64,000 nt of DNA from Tsuneonella suprasediminis (lineage in GTDB: Bacteria; Pseudomonadota; Alphaproteobacteria; Sphingomonadales; Sphingomonadaceae). The notes beneath the pieces were generated by a model that did not search any database, had not been told where the DNA came from, and saw nothing but the letters and a program-made list of their open reading frames with translations. The stretch is from assembly GCF_003605755.1 (NCBI RefSeq), contig NZ_RAHJ01000018.1, positions 682,001 through 746,000 on the forward strand, read 5' to 3'. Shown here in pieces: positions 37,985-46,680 of this stretch; the first letter of the stretch is position 1, and every line of letters starts with the position of its first letter. The position numbers and the translations under genes were made by a program.

Positions 37985-39790
37985 ATGAGCAATCTCAACG
38001 ACACCGTTCACCGCGTGACACAGCGCATTGTCGCCAACAGCCGCGACAGCCGCCGTCGCTATCTCGATCTGATGGATCGCGAGCGTGAACGGCAGCCGGA
38101 CCGCAATTCGCTGTCGTGTTCCAACCTCGCGCACGGCTTTGCCGCGGCGCTGGAAGATCAGCAGGCGATCAAGACCAATCGCGGCCCGAACCTCGCCATT
38201 GTCACTGCTTACAACGACATGCTCTCGGCGCACCAGCCCTATGGTACTTATCCGCCGCAGATGAAGGTCTGGGCGCGGGAAGTCGGCGCGACGGCGCAAG
38301 TGGCGGGCGGAACGCCGGCGATGTGCGATGGCGTTACGCAAGGTCAGGATGGGATGGAGCTGTCTCTGTTCAGCCGCGACGTAATCGCGCTGAGCACGAC
38401 CGTGGCGATGAGTCATGCGATGTACGATGGCATGTTCCTGCTGGGTATTTGCGACAAGATCGTGCCCGGCCTGTTCATGGGTGCCGCGCGGTTCGGCCAC
38501 CTGCCCGCTATCTTCATTCCGAGTGGGCCGATGCCAACCGGGATCGCCAACAAGCAAAAACAGAAGGTTCGTCAGCTCTACGCCGAAGGCAAGGCGACCC
38601 GCGCGGAACTGCTGGATAGCGAAAGCGCGAGTTACCATTCGCCCGGCACTTGCACGTTCTATGGCACGGCCAACTCCAATCAGATGATGATGGAGATGAT
38701 GGGGCTGCACATTCCCGGCGCGGCCTTCGTTCAGCCCGGCACACCTCTGCGGCAGGCGCTCTCCCGCGCCGCGGTGCATCGTCTGGCGCAGATTGCCGAT
38801 GATCCGGCGCACAGCTTTGCCCGGTGCATCGATGAAAAGGCCATCGTGAATGCAGCAGTCGGTCTGCTCGCAACCGGCGGATCGACCAATCATGCCATTC
38901 ACTTGCCTGCTATGGCACGGGCAGCGGGAATTGCGTTCGATTGGAACGATCTGGCTGAACTGTCGGGCGTGGTTCCGCTGGTCACGCGCGTCTATCCCAA
39001 TGGTTCGGGTGATGTGAACCATTTTCAGGATGCAGGCGGCATGGGCTACGTCATCGGCACTCTGCTGAGCGAAGGGCTGGCGCATCGCGACATCGTGACT
39101 GTCGGCGGTGACGATCTGTCGATCTACGCGCAGGAGCCCTGGCTGGATGGCGACGCGCTGGAATGGCGCGATGTCGGGAAAAGCGGCGATCCCGAAATGC
39201 TGCGCCCGGCCAGTGATCCGTTTCAGGCAGATGGCGGGATGCGACTGGTCGAAGGAAATCTGGGTCGCGCCTGTTTCAAGACAAGTGCGGTCGAGCCCGA
39301 ACGCTGGACGGTGGAGGCGCCGTGCCGCGTGTTCGAAACGCAGGCGGCGGTTGCCGATGCATTCAGCAAGGGCGAACTGGATTGCGATGTCGTGGTCGTG
39401 GTGCGCTTTCAGGGGCCCCGTGCCAACGGGATGCCCGAATTGCACAAGCTGACTCCGCCGCTGGGCGTGTTGCAGGACCGCGGATATCGCGTGGCGCTCG
39501 TCACCGACGGGCGGATGAGCGGGGCCAGCGGGAAAGTGCCCGCAGCGATCCACTGCACGCCGGAGGCGTTGGGCGGTGGCCCGCTGGCGCGTTTGCGCGA
39601 TGGCGACATTGTGCGGCTGTGCGCCCAGACGGGAGAGTTGTCGACCACCGCCGATCTCGACGCTCGGGAACCGGTTGTCGTTACCGAGGATGAGCATGGC
39701 ATGGGCCGCGAATTGTTTGCCATGTTCCGCGCCAATGCGGATTCGGCGGAAAAGGGTGCCAGTTCGATGCTCGCTCTGGCTGGACTGTAA
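37985..39790 (+). CDS. edd: Phosphogluconate dehydratase
   Basis: Dehydrates 6-phosphogluconate to KDPG, using an iron-sulfur cluster. The cluster cysteines are in [23 protein letters not shown] and [12 protein letters not shown], and the IlvD/Edd pattern runs on with [16 protein letters not shown] and [14 protein letters not shown]. Length is 601 aa, standard. It follows zwf by 6 bases, so translation is probably coupled. Cytoplasmic. Confidence 0.97.
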   Translation: MSNLNDTVHRVTQRIVANSRDSRRRYLDLMDRERERQPDRNSLSCSNLAHGFAAALEDQQAIKTNRGPNLAIVTAYNDMLSAHQPYGTYPPQMKVWAREVGATAQVAGGTPAMCDGVTQGQDGMELSLFSRDVIALSTTVAMSHAMYDGMFLLGICDKIVPGLFMGAARFGHLPAIFIPSGPMPTGIANKQKQKVRQLYAEGKATRAELLDSESASYHSPGTCTFYGTANSNQMMMEMMGLHIPGAAFVQPGTPLRQALSRAAVHRLAQIADDPAHSFARCIDEKAIVNAAVGLLATGGSTNHAIHLPAMARAAGIAFDWNDLAELSGVVPLVTRVYPNGSGDVNHFQDAGGMGYVIGTLLSEGLAHRDIVTVGGDDLSIYAQEPWLDGDALEWRDVGKSGDPEMLRPASDPFQADGGMRLVEGNLGRACFKTSAVEPERWTVEAPCRVFETQAAVADAFSKGELDCDVVVVVRFQGPRANGMPELHKLTPPLGVLQDRGYRVALVTDGRMSGASGKVPAAIHCTPEALGGGPLARLRDGDIVRLCAQTGELSTTADLDAREPVVVTEDEHGMGRELFAMFRANADSAEKGASSMLALAGL

Positions 39791-39805
39791 GGAGATAGTA
39801 GCGCG

Positions 39806-40789
39806 ATGAGCGAGATCGTTACAGTCGATATCGGTGGAACCCACGCCCGCTTTGCCATCGCCAAAGTGGCCAAAGACGGCACGATCACACTGGGCGAGCC
39901 GGAAACGCTCCACACTGAAGATCACGCCAGCTTTCAGACGGCGTGGCAGGATTTTCGCCAGCGGATGGGAGGCACGTTGCCCGATGCAGTGGCTATGGCC
40001 ATTGCTGGTCCGGTCGGCGGCGAGGTGATCCGGTTCACCAACAACCCGTGGTTGATCCGTCCCAAACTGATCCCGGAAAAACTCGGTTGCCCGCGTTATA
40101 CCGTCGTCAACGATTTCGAAGCTGTGGCGCACGCGGTTGCACGGGCGCCGGAAGACCAGTTCATGTACGTTGCCGGGCCGGATGAACCACTGACCAGCGA
40201 TGGGACGATTTCGGTGCTTGGACCCGGCACCGGGCTGGGGGTCGCACATCTCTGGCGATCGGGTGACGAATACCGCGTACAGGCGACCGAAGGCGGCCAT
40301 ATCGAATTCGCTCCGCTTGATAATATCGAAGACACGATCCTCGCTCGCTTACGAAAGCGGCACCGGCGTGTCTCAGTGGAGCGGGTCGTATCCGGGCCGG
40401 GTATTGTCGATATCTATCAGGCGCTTGCCGCGCTGGAGAAGCGCGCTGTTGCCGATATCGACGATGTCGCGATCTGGACCGCAGGGATGAAGGGCGAGGA
40501 TAGCCTTGCCGCTGCGGCGGTCGATCGTTTCTGCCTGTCGCTAGGCAGCGTCGCAGGCGATATTGCGCTGGCGCAGGGCGGCTTTGGCGGCGTGGTAATT
40601 GCGGGCGGGCTTGGTTATCGCCTGCGCGATCTGCTGCCGCAGTCCGGCTTTGCCGAACGCTTCCGCGCCAAGGGGCGCTTCGACAGCCTGATGGGGACGA
40701 TCCCCGTCAAGCTGATAACTCACCCGCAGCCCGGTCTTTTCGGTGCGGCTGCTGCCTTTGTCCGTCAGCATGGATGCCCCAAATTATGA
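39806..40789 (+). CDS. glk: Glucokinase
   Basis: Phosphorylates glucose with ATP. The ROK-unlike proteobacterial glucokinase features are DIGGTHARFAIA (phosphate 1), IAGPV, VNDFEAVAHAV with the catalytic aspartate, VLGPGTGLGVA, and TEGGHIEFAP. Length is 327 aa. It starts 15 bases after edd and its stop overlaps the eda start. Places sugar entry in the same transcript as the pathway. Confidence 0.95.
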   Translation: MSEIVTVDIGGTHARFAIAKVAKDGTITLGEPETLHTEDHASFQTAWQDFRQRMGGTLPDAVAMAIAGPVGGEVIRFTNNPWLIRPKLIPEKLGCPRYTVVNDFEAVAHAVARAPEDQFMYVAGPDEPLTSDGTISVLGPGTGLGVAHLWRSGDEYRVQATEGGHIEFAPLDNIEDTILARLRKRHRRVSVERVVSGPGIVDIYQALAALEKRAVADIDDVAIWTAGMKGEDSLAAAAVDRFCLSLGSVAGDIALAQGGFGGVVIAGGLGYRLRDLLPQSGFAERFRAKGRFDSLMGTIPVKLITHPQPGLFGAAAAFVRQHGCPKL

Positions 40790-41400
40790 GCGATATCGAA
40801 ACCATCATGCGTACCGCCCCGGTGATCCCGGTGATCGTCGTCGACGATGTCGACCATGCGGTGCCGCTGGCCCGTGCGCTGGTTGCTGGTGGCCTCAAAG
40901 TTCTGGAGGTTACGCTTCGTACACCTGCTGCGCTCGATGCGATCAGGGCGATGAAATCGGTCGATGGTGCGATTGTTGGTGCCGGGACCGTTACGAACCC
41001 CACACAATTGCAGCAAGCCATTGATGCGGGAAGTGAATTTATCGTCAGCCCCGGTTTGACGGAGCCATTGGGCAAAGCCGCGGTGGCATCGGGTGTGCCG
41101 TTCCTGCCGGGTATCGCCAACGCGGGTGATATCATGCGCGGTCTGGACATGGGTTTGAATCACTTCAAATTTTTCCCGGCGATGGCGTCAGGCGGATTGC
41201 CCGCTCTGAAGGCGCTGGCCGCGCCGTTCGGGCAGTGCAAATTCTGTCCCACCGGGGGCATTGGGCTGGACACCGCACCGCAATGGCTGGCGTTCGATCC
41301 TGTGCTATGTGTCGGGGGAAGCTGGGTTTCTCCCAAGGGCGCCCCCGATCCGGCGATGATTCAGGCGTTGGCGCACGAGGCGGCGGGGCTTGGCCGATGA
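40786..41400 (+). CDS. eda: 2-keto-3-deoxy-6-phosphogluconate aldolase
   Basis: Class I aldolase that splits KDPG into pyruvate and glyceraldehyde 3-phosphate. The motifs LEVTLRTPAA (catalytic Glu), GAGTVTNPTQ, the Schiff-base lysine in FKFFPA and CPTGGIG (phosphate binding) are all present. Length is 204 aa from ATG 40786, overlapping the glk stop as ATGA; an ATG 12 bases earlier also exists. Its own stop overlaps the next gene. Confidence 0.96.
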   Translation: MSDIETIMRTAPVIPVIVVDDVDHAVPLARALVAGGLKVLEVTLRTPAALDAIRAMKSVDGAIVGAGTVTNPTQLQQAIDAGSEFIVSPGLTEPLGKAAVASGVPFLPGIANAGDIMRGLDMGLNHFKFFPAMASGGLPALKALAAPFGQCKFCPTGGIGLDTAPQWLAFDPVLCVGGSWVSPKGAPDPAMIQALAHEAAGLGR

Positions 41401-44168
41401 CCCGGGTGGCCGATCTCGTCGAGCGGCTACAGACGGCGCATCAGCGCACCGCGCAGACACCGATGTTCAATCCGGTGTTCCAGCTATCACTTGATATTTC
41501 GCGACAAATCGAGGCAGGCGAGCTGACGCTGGCCGATGTCGCCGGGCTGGTGGCGGAGCTGGAGTGCGATGCTTTGCAAAGCCGGGCGTCGCGGTTGCGG
41601 CGGCTGGTGGAACCGGCCTCGGCACCGCTCGCCTTGGCCAGTATGGTGGCGCAAGATACGGATTTCGCTGAGTTTTCGGATCGCTGGCAGAATCCGCAGC
41701 TCCACGCTGTCTTTACCGCCCATCCGACCTTCCTGATGACCCCGGCCCAGTCCGACGCTGTCGCGCAAGCTGCTGGGCAGGAAGGGGAAATCGGGCCGAG
41801 CGTATGTGTCCCCGGCACCGACAGGCCGGAGATTACGCTCGCTTACGAACACGACCGTGCCTTGCGCGCGATGGCCAATGCTCAGGATGCACGGGACACG
41901 ATCGTGCACCGTTTGCTGACCCATGCACAGCAGCAATGGCCTGATAAGTGGCACGAATTCGATGCTCTGCCGTTCCGCCTGGCGACCTGGGTCGGGTACG
42001 ATATGGATGGTCGCACCGACATCAAGTGGCACACCTCCATCACCTTCAGATTGCAAGAAAAAGCCAAGCGATTAGAACGCTTTGCGGCAAATCTGAAAAA
42101 AATTGACGAACAGCATCCATTACTTGCCACATTACACGGGGCAATTGATTACACGCAGGCCCGTTGCGACGATTTCGCGCGGGAACTGGTCGATCCGGCC
42201 GATCTTTCCGCTGCGGCGGACCGATTGACGGCCGACGATCCCAACAAGCTGCTCTCGCTCACCCCGATCATCGAAGCGTTGGAAAGCGAAGCGCGCGATG
42301 CGGGCGGGGAACGGGCGGTTGCGCTGCGAACGCTGGCAGCATCGATGCGGGCCGATGGGCTGGGCATGGGGTGGATACACTTCCGCGTGAATTCCAGCCA
42401 GCTCCATAACGCAATCCGCAGCCGTCTGCCGGAAGGGCAGCAGATCGACGTGGCGAGCCGCGGAGCGCTGGCGACTTTGCGGCAAATGCTGGCGGAGGTG
42501 CGCCCATTGCGGCCGAACTTCGCCGCGCTGGCCATCGAAAGCTCGTCCGCCATTCGGCAATTTCTGGCGATGGCGCAGATTCTGCATCACATCGATGCCG
42601 ATACCCCGATCCGCATGTTGATCGCCGAATGCGAACAGCCTGCCACTGTGCTGGCCGCGCTCTATTTCGCGCGGCTGTTCGGCATCGCGGACAAGGTCGA
42701 TGTCTCTCCGCTGTTCGAAACCGAAAGCGCGCTGGAACATGGCGGCCGCTTCCTCGACGCGCTGCTGCGGGAGGAAGCCTATACCGATTACGCCCGTCAG
42801 CGTGGGCGGGTGTGCATTCAGACCGGGTTTTCGGATGCCGGGCGGTTCGTCGGGCAAATCCCCGCCAGTCTGGCGATCGAGCGGCTGCAAGGGCGGCTGG
42901 CCAACGCGATGGAGGCGAATGGCCTGACCGATACCGCCGCGCTGATTTTCGATACCCACGGCGAGAGCATGGGGCGCGGCGCGCATCCTACCAGCATGGC
43001 CGATCGGCTGGAATGGCCGCTGAGCCCGTGGGCGCGGCGGCGGTTCGTGCGCGCGGGCATCCGGCTGGAACCGGAAGTCAGCTTTCAGGGGGGCGATGGA
43101 TATCTGTTCTTCGCCACGCCCGAACTGGCGCTGGCCACGCTGACCCGGATTGCGGAACTGCGCCCGGCGCAGACCGATGTCGATGCCGCGACCGATCCGT
43201 TCTATCGCCGGACCGACCTTTCGCTCGATTTCTATCGCGCGATTAAAGAGGATCAGCGCGATCATCTGGAAAGCAAGACATACAGTCGCGCGATCACCGC
43301 GTTCGGGCTGGGGATGCTCAACGAAACCGGCAGCCGGAAAAGCCGCCGCCAGTCGGACCTGTCGGCCGACCGCGATATGAGCCTGCGCCAGATCCGCGCA
43401 ATCCCGCACAACGCCATTCTGCAACAGCTCGGCTATCCCGTGAACGTGATTGCCGGTTTCGGCAGCGCGGCGGAAGGGAATTACGAAGATCTGGGCGCAT
43501 TGCTGGCGTCCAGCGCGCGCGGGCGGCAAATGGTGCGGCTGGTGCGGGCGGCCAATGCGCTGGCCAGTATCAAGACCGTGGCCGCATATGGCGAATTGTT
43601 CAATTCGGCCTATTGGGCCAGCCGGACCTATCGCGGCACGGAAGAGGCGCTGGCCCCCGCGTGCGAGGCACTGGCCGGTTATCTGACCAAGGACGATCGC
43701 GCGGGCGTGTTCCGCCGCCTGACATCGCGCCTGCGGGTCGATGCGCTGAAACTGCACCGCCTGCTGTCGCATGTGCCGGACGAGGCACCGATGGAGGGGC
43801 GCGAGCACGTCCGCCGCGAAATCGGCGTGCTACAGGCTCTGCGACTGGCGCTGTTGCAGCATATGTTCCTGAAAGCGGTCAGCATCCCCGCCTTCTCCCG
43901 CGCCAACGACATCAGTCGCGACGATGTGCTGGAGATGGTGTTTACCCTGCGGATCGAAGATGCGCTGCAACAACTGCGCCGCGCCTATCCCGCGCAAGTG
44001 GCGACGCTGGCCGACTATGCCGTGGCCGAACCGGGCGATTACCCCGATGGCGACAACGAAGGATACGCCGCGATCCACCGCGACTATATCGACCCGATAG
44101 AAACCGCCCACGCACTGAATTTACGCATAGGCGCCGCCATCGCGCACCAGTTCGGGGCGCATGGGTAG
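41397..44168 (+). CDS. ppc: Divergent phosphoenolpyruvate carboxylase-like protein
   Basis: Protein of 923 aa matching the length and order of PEP carboxylase, the anaplerotic enzyme making oxaloacetate. The first catalytic His motif is FTAHPTFLM at about 106-114 (canonical TAHPTE), then VGYDMDGRTDI near 199. The lysine signature GYSDSxKD appears as GFSDAGRF near 477, Lys replaced by Arg. The FHGRGGxxGRGG glycine loop is FDTHGESMGRGAHP near 518. The start overlaps the eda stop (ATGA), so it is part of the Entner-Doudoroff operon. Activity as PEPC is likely from context but not certain, given the changed residues. Confidence 0.75.
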   Translation: MTRVADLVERLQTAHQRTAQTPMFNPVFQLSLDISRQIEAGELTLADVAGLVAELECDALQSRASRLRRLVEPASAPLALASMVAQDTDFAEFSDRWQNPQLHAVFTAHPTFLMTPAQSDAVAQAAGQEGEIGPSVCVPGTDRPEITLAYEHDRALRAMANAQDARDTIVHRLLTHAQQQWPDKWHEFDALPFRLATWVGYDMDGRTDIKWHTSITFRLQEKAKRLERFAANLKKIDEQHPLLATLHGAIDYTQARCDDFARELVDPADLSAAADRLTADDPNKLLSLTPIIEALESEARDAGGERAVALRTLAASMRADGLGMGWIHFRVNSSQLHNAIRSRLPEGQQIDVASRGALATLRQMLAEVRPLRPNFAALAIESSSAIRQFLAMAQILHHIDADTPIRMLIAECEQPATVLAALYFARLFGIADKVDVSPLFETESALEHGGRFLDALLREEAYTDYARQRGRVCIQTGFSDAGRFVGQIPASLAIERLQGRLANAMEANGLTDTAALIFDTHGESMGRGAHPTSMADRLEWPLSPWARRRFVRAGIRLEPEVSFQGGDGYLFFATPELALATLTRIAELRPAQTDVDAATDPFYRRTDLSLDFYRAIKEDQRDHLESKTYSRAITAFGLGMLNETGSRKSRRQSDLSADRDMSLRQIRAIPHNAILQQLGYPVNVIAGFGSAAEGNYEDLGALLASSARGRQMVRLVRAANALASIKTVAAYGELFNSAYWASRTYRGTEEALAPACEALAGYLTKDDRAGVFRRLTSRLRVDALKLHRLLSHVPDEAPMEGREHVRREIGVLQALRLALLQHMFLKAVSIPAFSRANDISRDDVLEMVFTLRIEDALQQLRRAYPAQVATLADYAVAEPGDYPDGDNEGYAAIHRDYIDPIETAHALNLRIGAAIAHQFGAHG

Positions 44169-44466
44169 GGGGGGCATTATGCGCGCGCTCCGGTGCCCCT
44201 GAACCGCACTATGCCCGCCACCGTTTGTCGTCGCCCCGGCCACCGAGCCGGGGCCCCGCTTCCGCTGCTCCATTGCCTCTTAACCAGAGTGAACGGAGTC
44301 GAACGGAGTGAAGCAATCCGTTCGCGTGGGTATCGCCCCTTGCGTCGATTATGGTGGCAGCAATGTGCAGGACAAGGATTGTCGCGTCGCTCCGTTCTTC
44401 GTAATTACGGTGGCCAGGCAGTTCGATAACCCTGAACTTTGCCTCTACCTCAACGGCTTGGTGTCG
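44169..44466. other. Non-coding region with repeat remnants
   Basis: About 298 bases without a convincing gene. CCCCGGC/GCCGGGG (44234-44253) is a strong hairpin after the PEPC-like gene. Bases 44292-44321 and 44377-44410 are the two arms of a diverged copy of the palindromic repeat also found near 50.4-50.7 kb. The left arm includes a doubled GAACGGAGT. Confidence 0.5.
44377..44410 (+). repeat. Diverged copy of the palindromic repeat arm
   Basis: The stretch beginning GGATTGTCGCGTCGCTCC and ending GTAATTACG matches the arms at 50498-50532 and 50688-50724 with several changes. An inverted, weaker counterpart lies at 44292-44321. Confidence 0.5.
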
Positions 44467-45381
44467 TCATCGGATACAGACTTCGCCCACTACGCAATTG
44501 GTCGGGGCTGGCCTGGGCGGCAGTGAGGTGGGAAGCTCCCAACGGACTGCGCTCTCCCACACGCCTTCGATGTTTTTGCCGCTGCTATCTCTGGCTGGAT
44601 CGAAACGTGCCCGGCGCAGCGCCAGAGCGCACGTTTGTTCATCGAGTTCGGGAAAGCCACTTGTCTCGATGGTCTCGCACTTCTGCACGGCACCATGTGT
44701 GTCGATGAACAGTCGAAAGCGGGTTGTCCCTTCGTGCTTTTCACGGATGGCTTTTGCGGGATAATCATTGGATGTCACCCAGATGCCCATATTTTGTTTT
44801 GGAGTGGGGTCGGTGCCTCCAGCCGTTCCAGAAGATGTGGTGGCTTTAGAAAACGGATCGTTTGGCAAATCGGCATACTTTGCCTTTTCCTTCGCTTCTG
44901 CGGCATGCTCTTGTTTCAATAGAGTGACGCAACGATTGAGCGAGGCAACGCCCACGGCGGTCCCTGAAAGGGAAAGCCGGTCAATCAGTTGTTCCCCCAG
45001 ATAGATTTGCAGGCTCCTCCCGGCTGCGAAATCGCGCTCAAAACTGTTTTCAACACGAGATACGAAACCTTTCTGCCCTGAACTTTCGATTCCCGGATTC
45101 TTGCCGCCACCATATAGTTTGCCATTCAGGGAGTAGGTGATGTCGTAGGTTGTGCCTCGTTTCGCCGACCAATTATAATTGGTAACCGAGATGAATAGAG
45201 AACCGTCGATATCTTTACCGAACAAAACCGTCGTTTGACCGTCGCCATCGTAATCCATAGACATCGCACAGCCATCGTCACTGGGTGCGATCGACCAGCC
45301 ACCGCGTTCTTCGTAGAAATCCAGCCCAAGAACCGGCGCAGGTAAGCACAATAGAAATGCTGCAATTATGGATCGAATCAT
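44467..45381 (-). CDS. Exported protein with C-terminal TonB-like domain
   Basis: Protein of 304 aa with a signal peptide (MIRSIIAAFLLCLPAPVLG). The first 180 residues are a DUF-like beta domain (SMDYDGDGQTTVLFGKD). The last 90 (WVTSNDYPAKAIREKHEG, VQKCETIETSGFPELDEQTC, RRARFDPARDSSGKN) match the TonB C-terminal fold, with a conserved cysteine pair. It lacks the membrane anchor plus proline-rich arm of TonB, so energy transduction is doubtful. ATG 45381 is preferred over ATG 45393. Function unknown. Confidence 0.7.
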   Translation of the reverse strand: MIRSIIAAFLLCLPAPVLGLDFYEERGGWSIAPSDDGCAMSMDYDGDGQTTVLFGKDIDGSLFISVTNYNWSAKRGTTYDITYSLNGKLYGGGKNPGIESSGQKGFVSRVENSFERDFAAGRSLQIYLGEQLIDRLSLSGTAVGVASLNRCVTLLKQEHAAEAKEKAKYADLPNDPFSKATTSSGTAGGTDPTPKQNMGIWVTSNDYPAKAIREKHEGTTRFRLFIDTHGAVQKCETIETSGFPELDEQTCALALRRARFDPARDSSGKNIEGVWESAVRWELPTSLPPRPAPTNCVVGEVCIR

Positions 45382-45420
45382 CGATGCCCCCATCTCAGGG
45401 ACTGATTAGTCGGCCTTAGA

Positions 45421-45687
45421 TCAAATCAACCAGAAACCGATCAGTCCGCCAAGCTGGATAACCGCGATCAGTTGCAGGTAGGTTGAAAACGGTTCCTTGC
45501 GGGTCTTGTGGCGGAACATGTGGCGGGCGAGGAATGCGCCGGGGGTGCCGCCGATCAGGGCCAGTTTCAGCAGGTCGGCTTCTGGAATACGTCGTGTTCC
45601 GTTGATGGCATAGACTTTGTCGCGCCAGAAACTGACGAAAGTTGCGGCATTTACTGCCAAAATCGCAAGTATTATCCACGTAAGCAT
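45421..45687 (-). CDS. DUF1294-family small membrane protein
   Basis: Small inner-membrane protein of 88 aa with two to three hydrophobic segments (LTWIILAILAVNAATFVSFW, LQLIAVIQLGGLIGFWLI). The DUF1294 signature is the cytoplasmic loop NGTRRIPEADLLKLALIGGT with GAFLARHMFRHKTRKEPF. Function unknown. It lies 39 bases before the TonB-like gene on the same strand, so co-transcription is possible. Confidence 0.85.
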   Translation of the reverse strand: MLTWIILAILAVNAATFVSFWRDKVYAINGTRRIPEADLLKLALIGGTPGAFLARHMFRHKTRKEPFSTYLQLIAVIQLGGLIGFWLI

Positions 45688-45880
45688 TCAGCTTAATTAG
45701 TAGAGATGAGTTGACAGATGGTAACTGGCGCGGATTTTTGGCGATATAGTCTACGGGCTATTGCGCCCCGATCCGGTTGTTGGGCCGGTGTCGGCGGTGC
45801 CGGTTGGAAGGGAGGCGCGCGCCGATCCCTCCCCCGTTTTTCCACCGATGCAACTGCGCCGCGCCGGTCGTGTCTGAGCG
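45688..45880. other. Intergenic region with a hairpin
   Basis: Between the DUF1294 gene and the second TonB-like gene. GGGAGG (45810-45815) pairs with CCTCCC (45828-45833), followed by TTTTT at 45837-45841 on the + strand. It looks like a plus-strand terminator although no plus-strand gene precedes it. Confidence 0.4.
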
Positions 45881-46510
45881 TTACCGGCTGATTGCGCCCA
45901 ATGTCGGTGCGTTGCCGAAGCCGACGTAGTAGTTGCGGATACCCGGAACCGTGTTGCCATTTCCATCGCGTATCGGTGCGGCGATCTGCGGGCTGCTGGC
46001 CACTTCGCATGCCAATTTGTCGAGCGCGGGTTCGGCGTTGCTTTGCCGGATGGCGCAATCGCTTAACGTGCCATCCTCTGCCATCGTCAACAGTATTTCG
46101 GTCAGATAGCTGTTGTTTTGAGGGACTTCGGGCAGCGATATGACGATGTCCGCATCTTCGTTGCGGTAGTCACCGGTCTGGGATTCGTCGGCAACGAAAC
46201 CGACCCGTTCCCGCCGGACGAAGAACGCGGGGGCACCGTTGCGGTCCTTTGCCGGGCGAAAACGGGCCCGTTTCATAGCACCCCCACACACTGCGGCATC
46301 GAGTTCAGCCGAACTACTGCTGAAAACAATCGTGCAGCGATCCGGTTTTCCCTGCCGGTTTAGCGTCAATTCATAAGTAATGTTCGATATCGCCTGATTT
46401 ATGGGTGGAAAATCGCTCGCCATAATCCAGTTTGACGGATCTACCGTTGGTTCTGCTTTAGTTGGCATTGATACAGATGCGGCTGATGCTGCAATAAATA
46501 ATTCTATCAT
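45881..46510 (-). CDS. Periplasmic TonB-C-domain-like protein
   Basis: Hypothetical protein of 209 aa with two TonB-CTD-like half repeats: ISNITYELTLNRQGKPDRC with KRARFRPAKDRNG, and LTEILLTMAEDGTLSDCAIRQ. Each has the beta-strand, cysteine and helix pattern of the TonB C-terminal fold. The N-terminus (IELFIAASAASVS) is a weak signal segment. No proline arm or membrane anchor. It is the second such protein within 1.5 kb. No clear ribosome site; the upstream DNA is AT-rich. Confidence 0.55.
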   Translation of the reverse strand: MIELFIAASAASVSMPTKAEPTVDPSNWIMASDFPPINQAISNITYELTLNRQGKPDRCTIVFSSSSAELDAAVCGGAMKRARFRPAKDRNGAPAFFVRRERVGFVADESQTGDYRNEDADIVISLPEVPQNNSYLTEILLTMAEDGTLSDCAIRQSNAEPALDKLACEVASSPQIAAPIRDGNGNTVPGIRNYYVGFGNAPTLGAISR

Positions 46511-46680
46511 GGGTGAATAAACCGATTATTAATTGATTAATTTCCTCTATACGCAGTTTATTATTATCATATCTCTGATTTTTATAAAACAGAGTTTTCT
46601 TCAGCGGTGCCAGCACCACAACGCTTTCCAACCCGCCGTTTGTAGCTAATGATGAGCGCAAACGGAGATTGTTGCTGTTT
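46511..46680. other. AT-rich divergent promoter region
   Basis: 170 bases between the TonB-like gene and the DUF2339 gene. The first hundred (ending about 46610) are strikingly AT-rich compared with the surroundings. It holds no reading frame of note and probably carries promoters for both neighbours. The composition is compatible with recent acquisition. Confidence 0.4.

Noticed and set aside
36611-40300. Very long minus-strand open frame opposite zwf-edd-glk
   Set aside because: High-GC third-position bias opens antisense frames; the plus strand has clear catalytic motifs throughout.
42132-43808. Long minus-strand open frame opposite the PEPC-like gene
   Set aside because: Antisense shadow; no recognisable domain.
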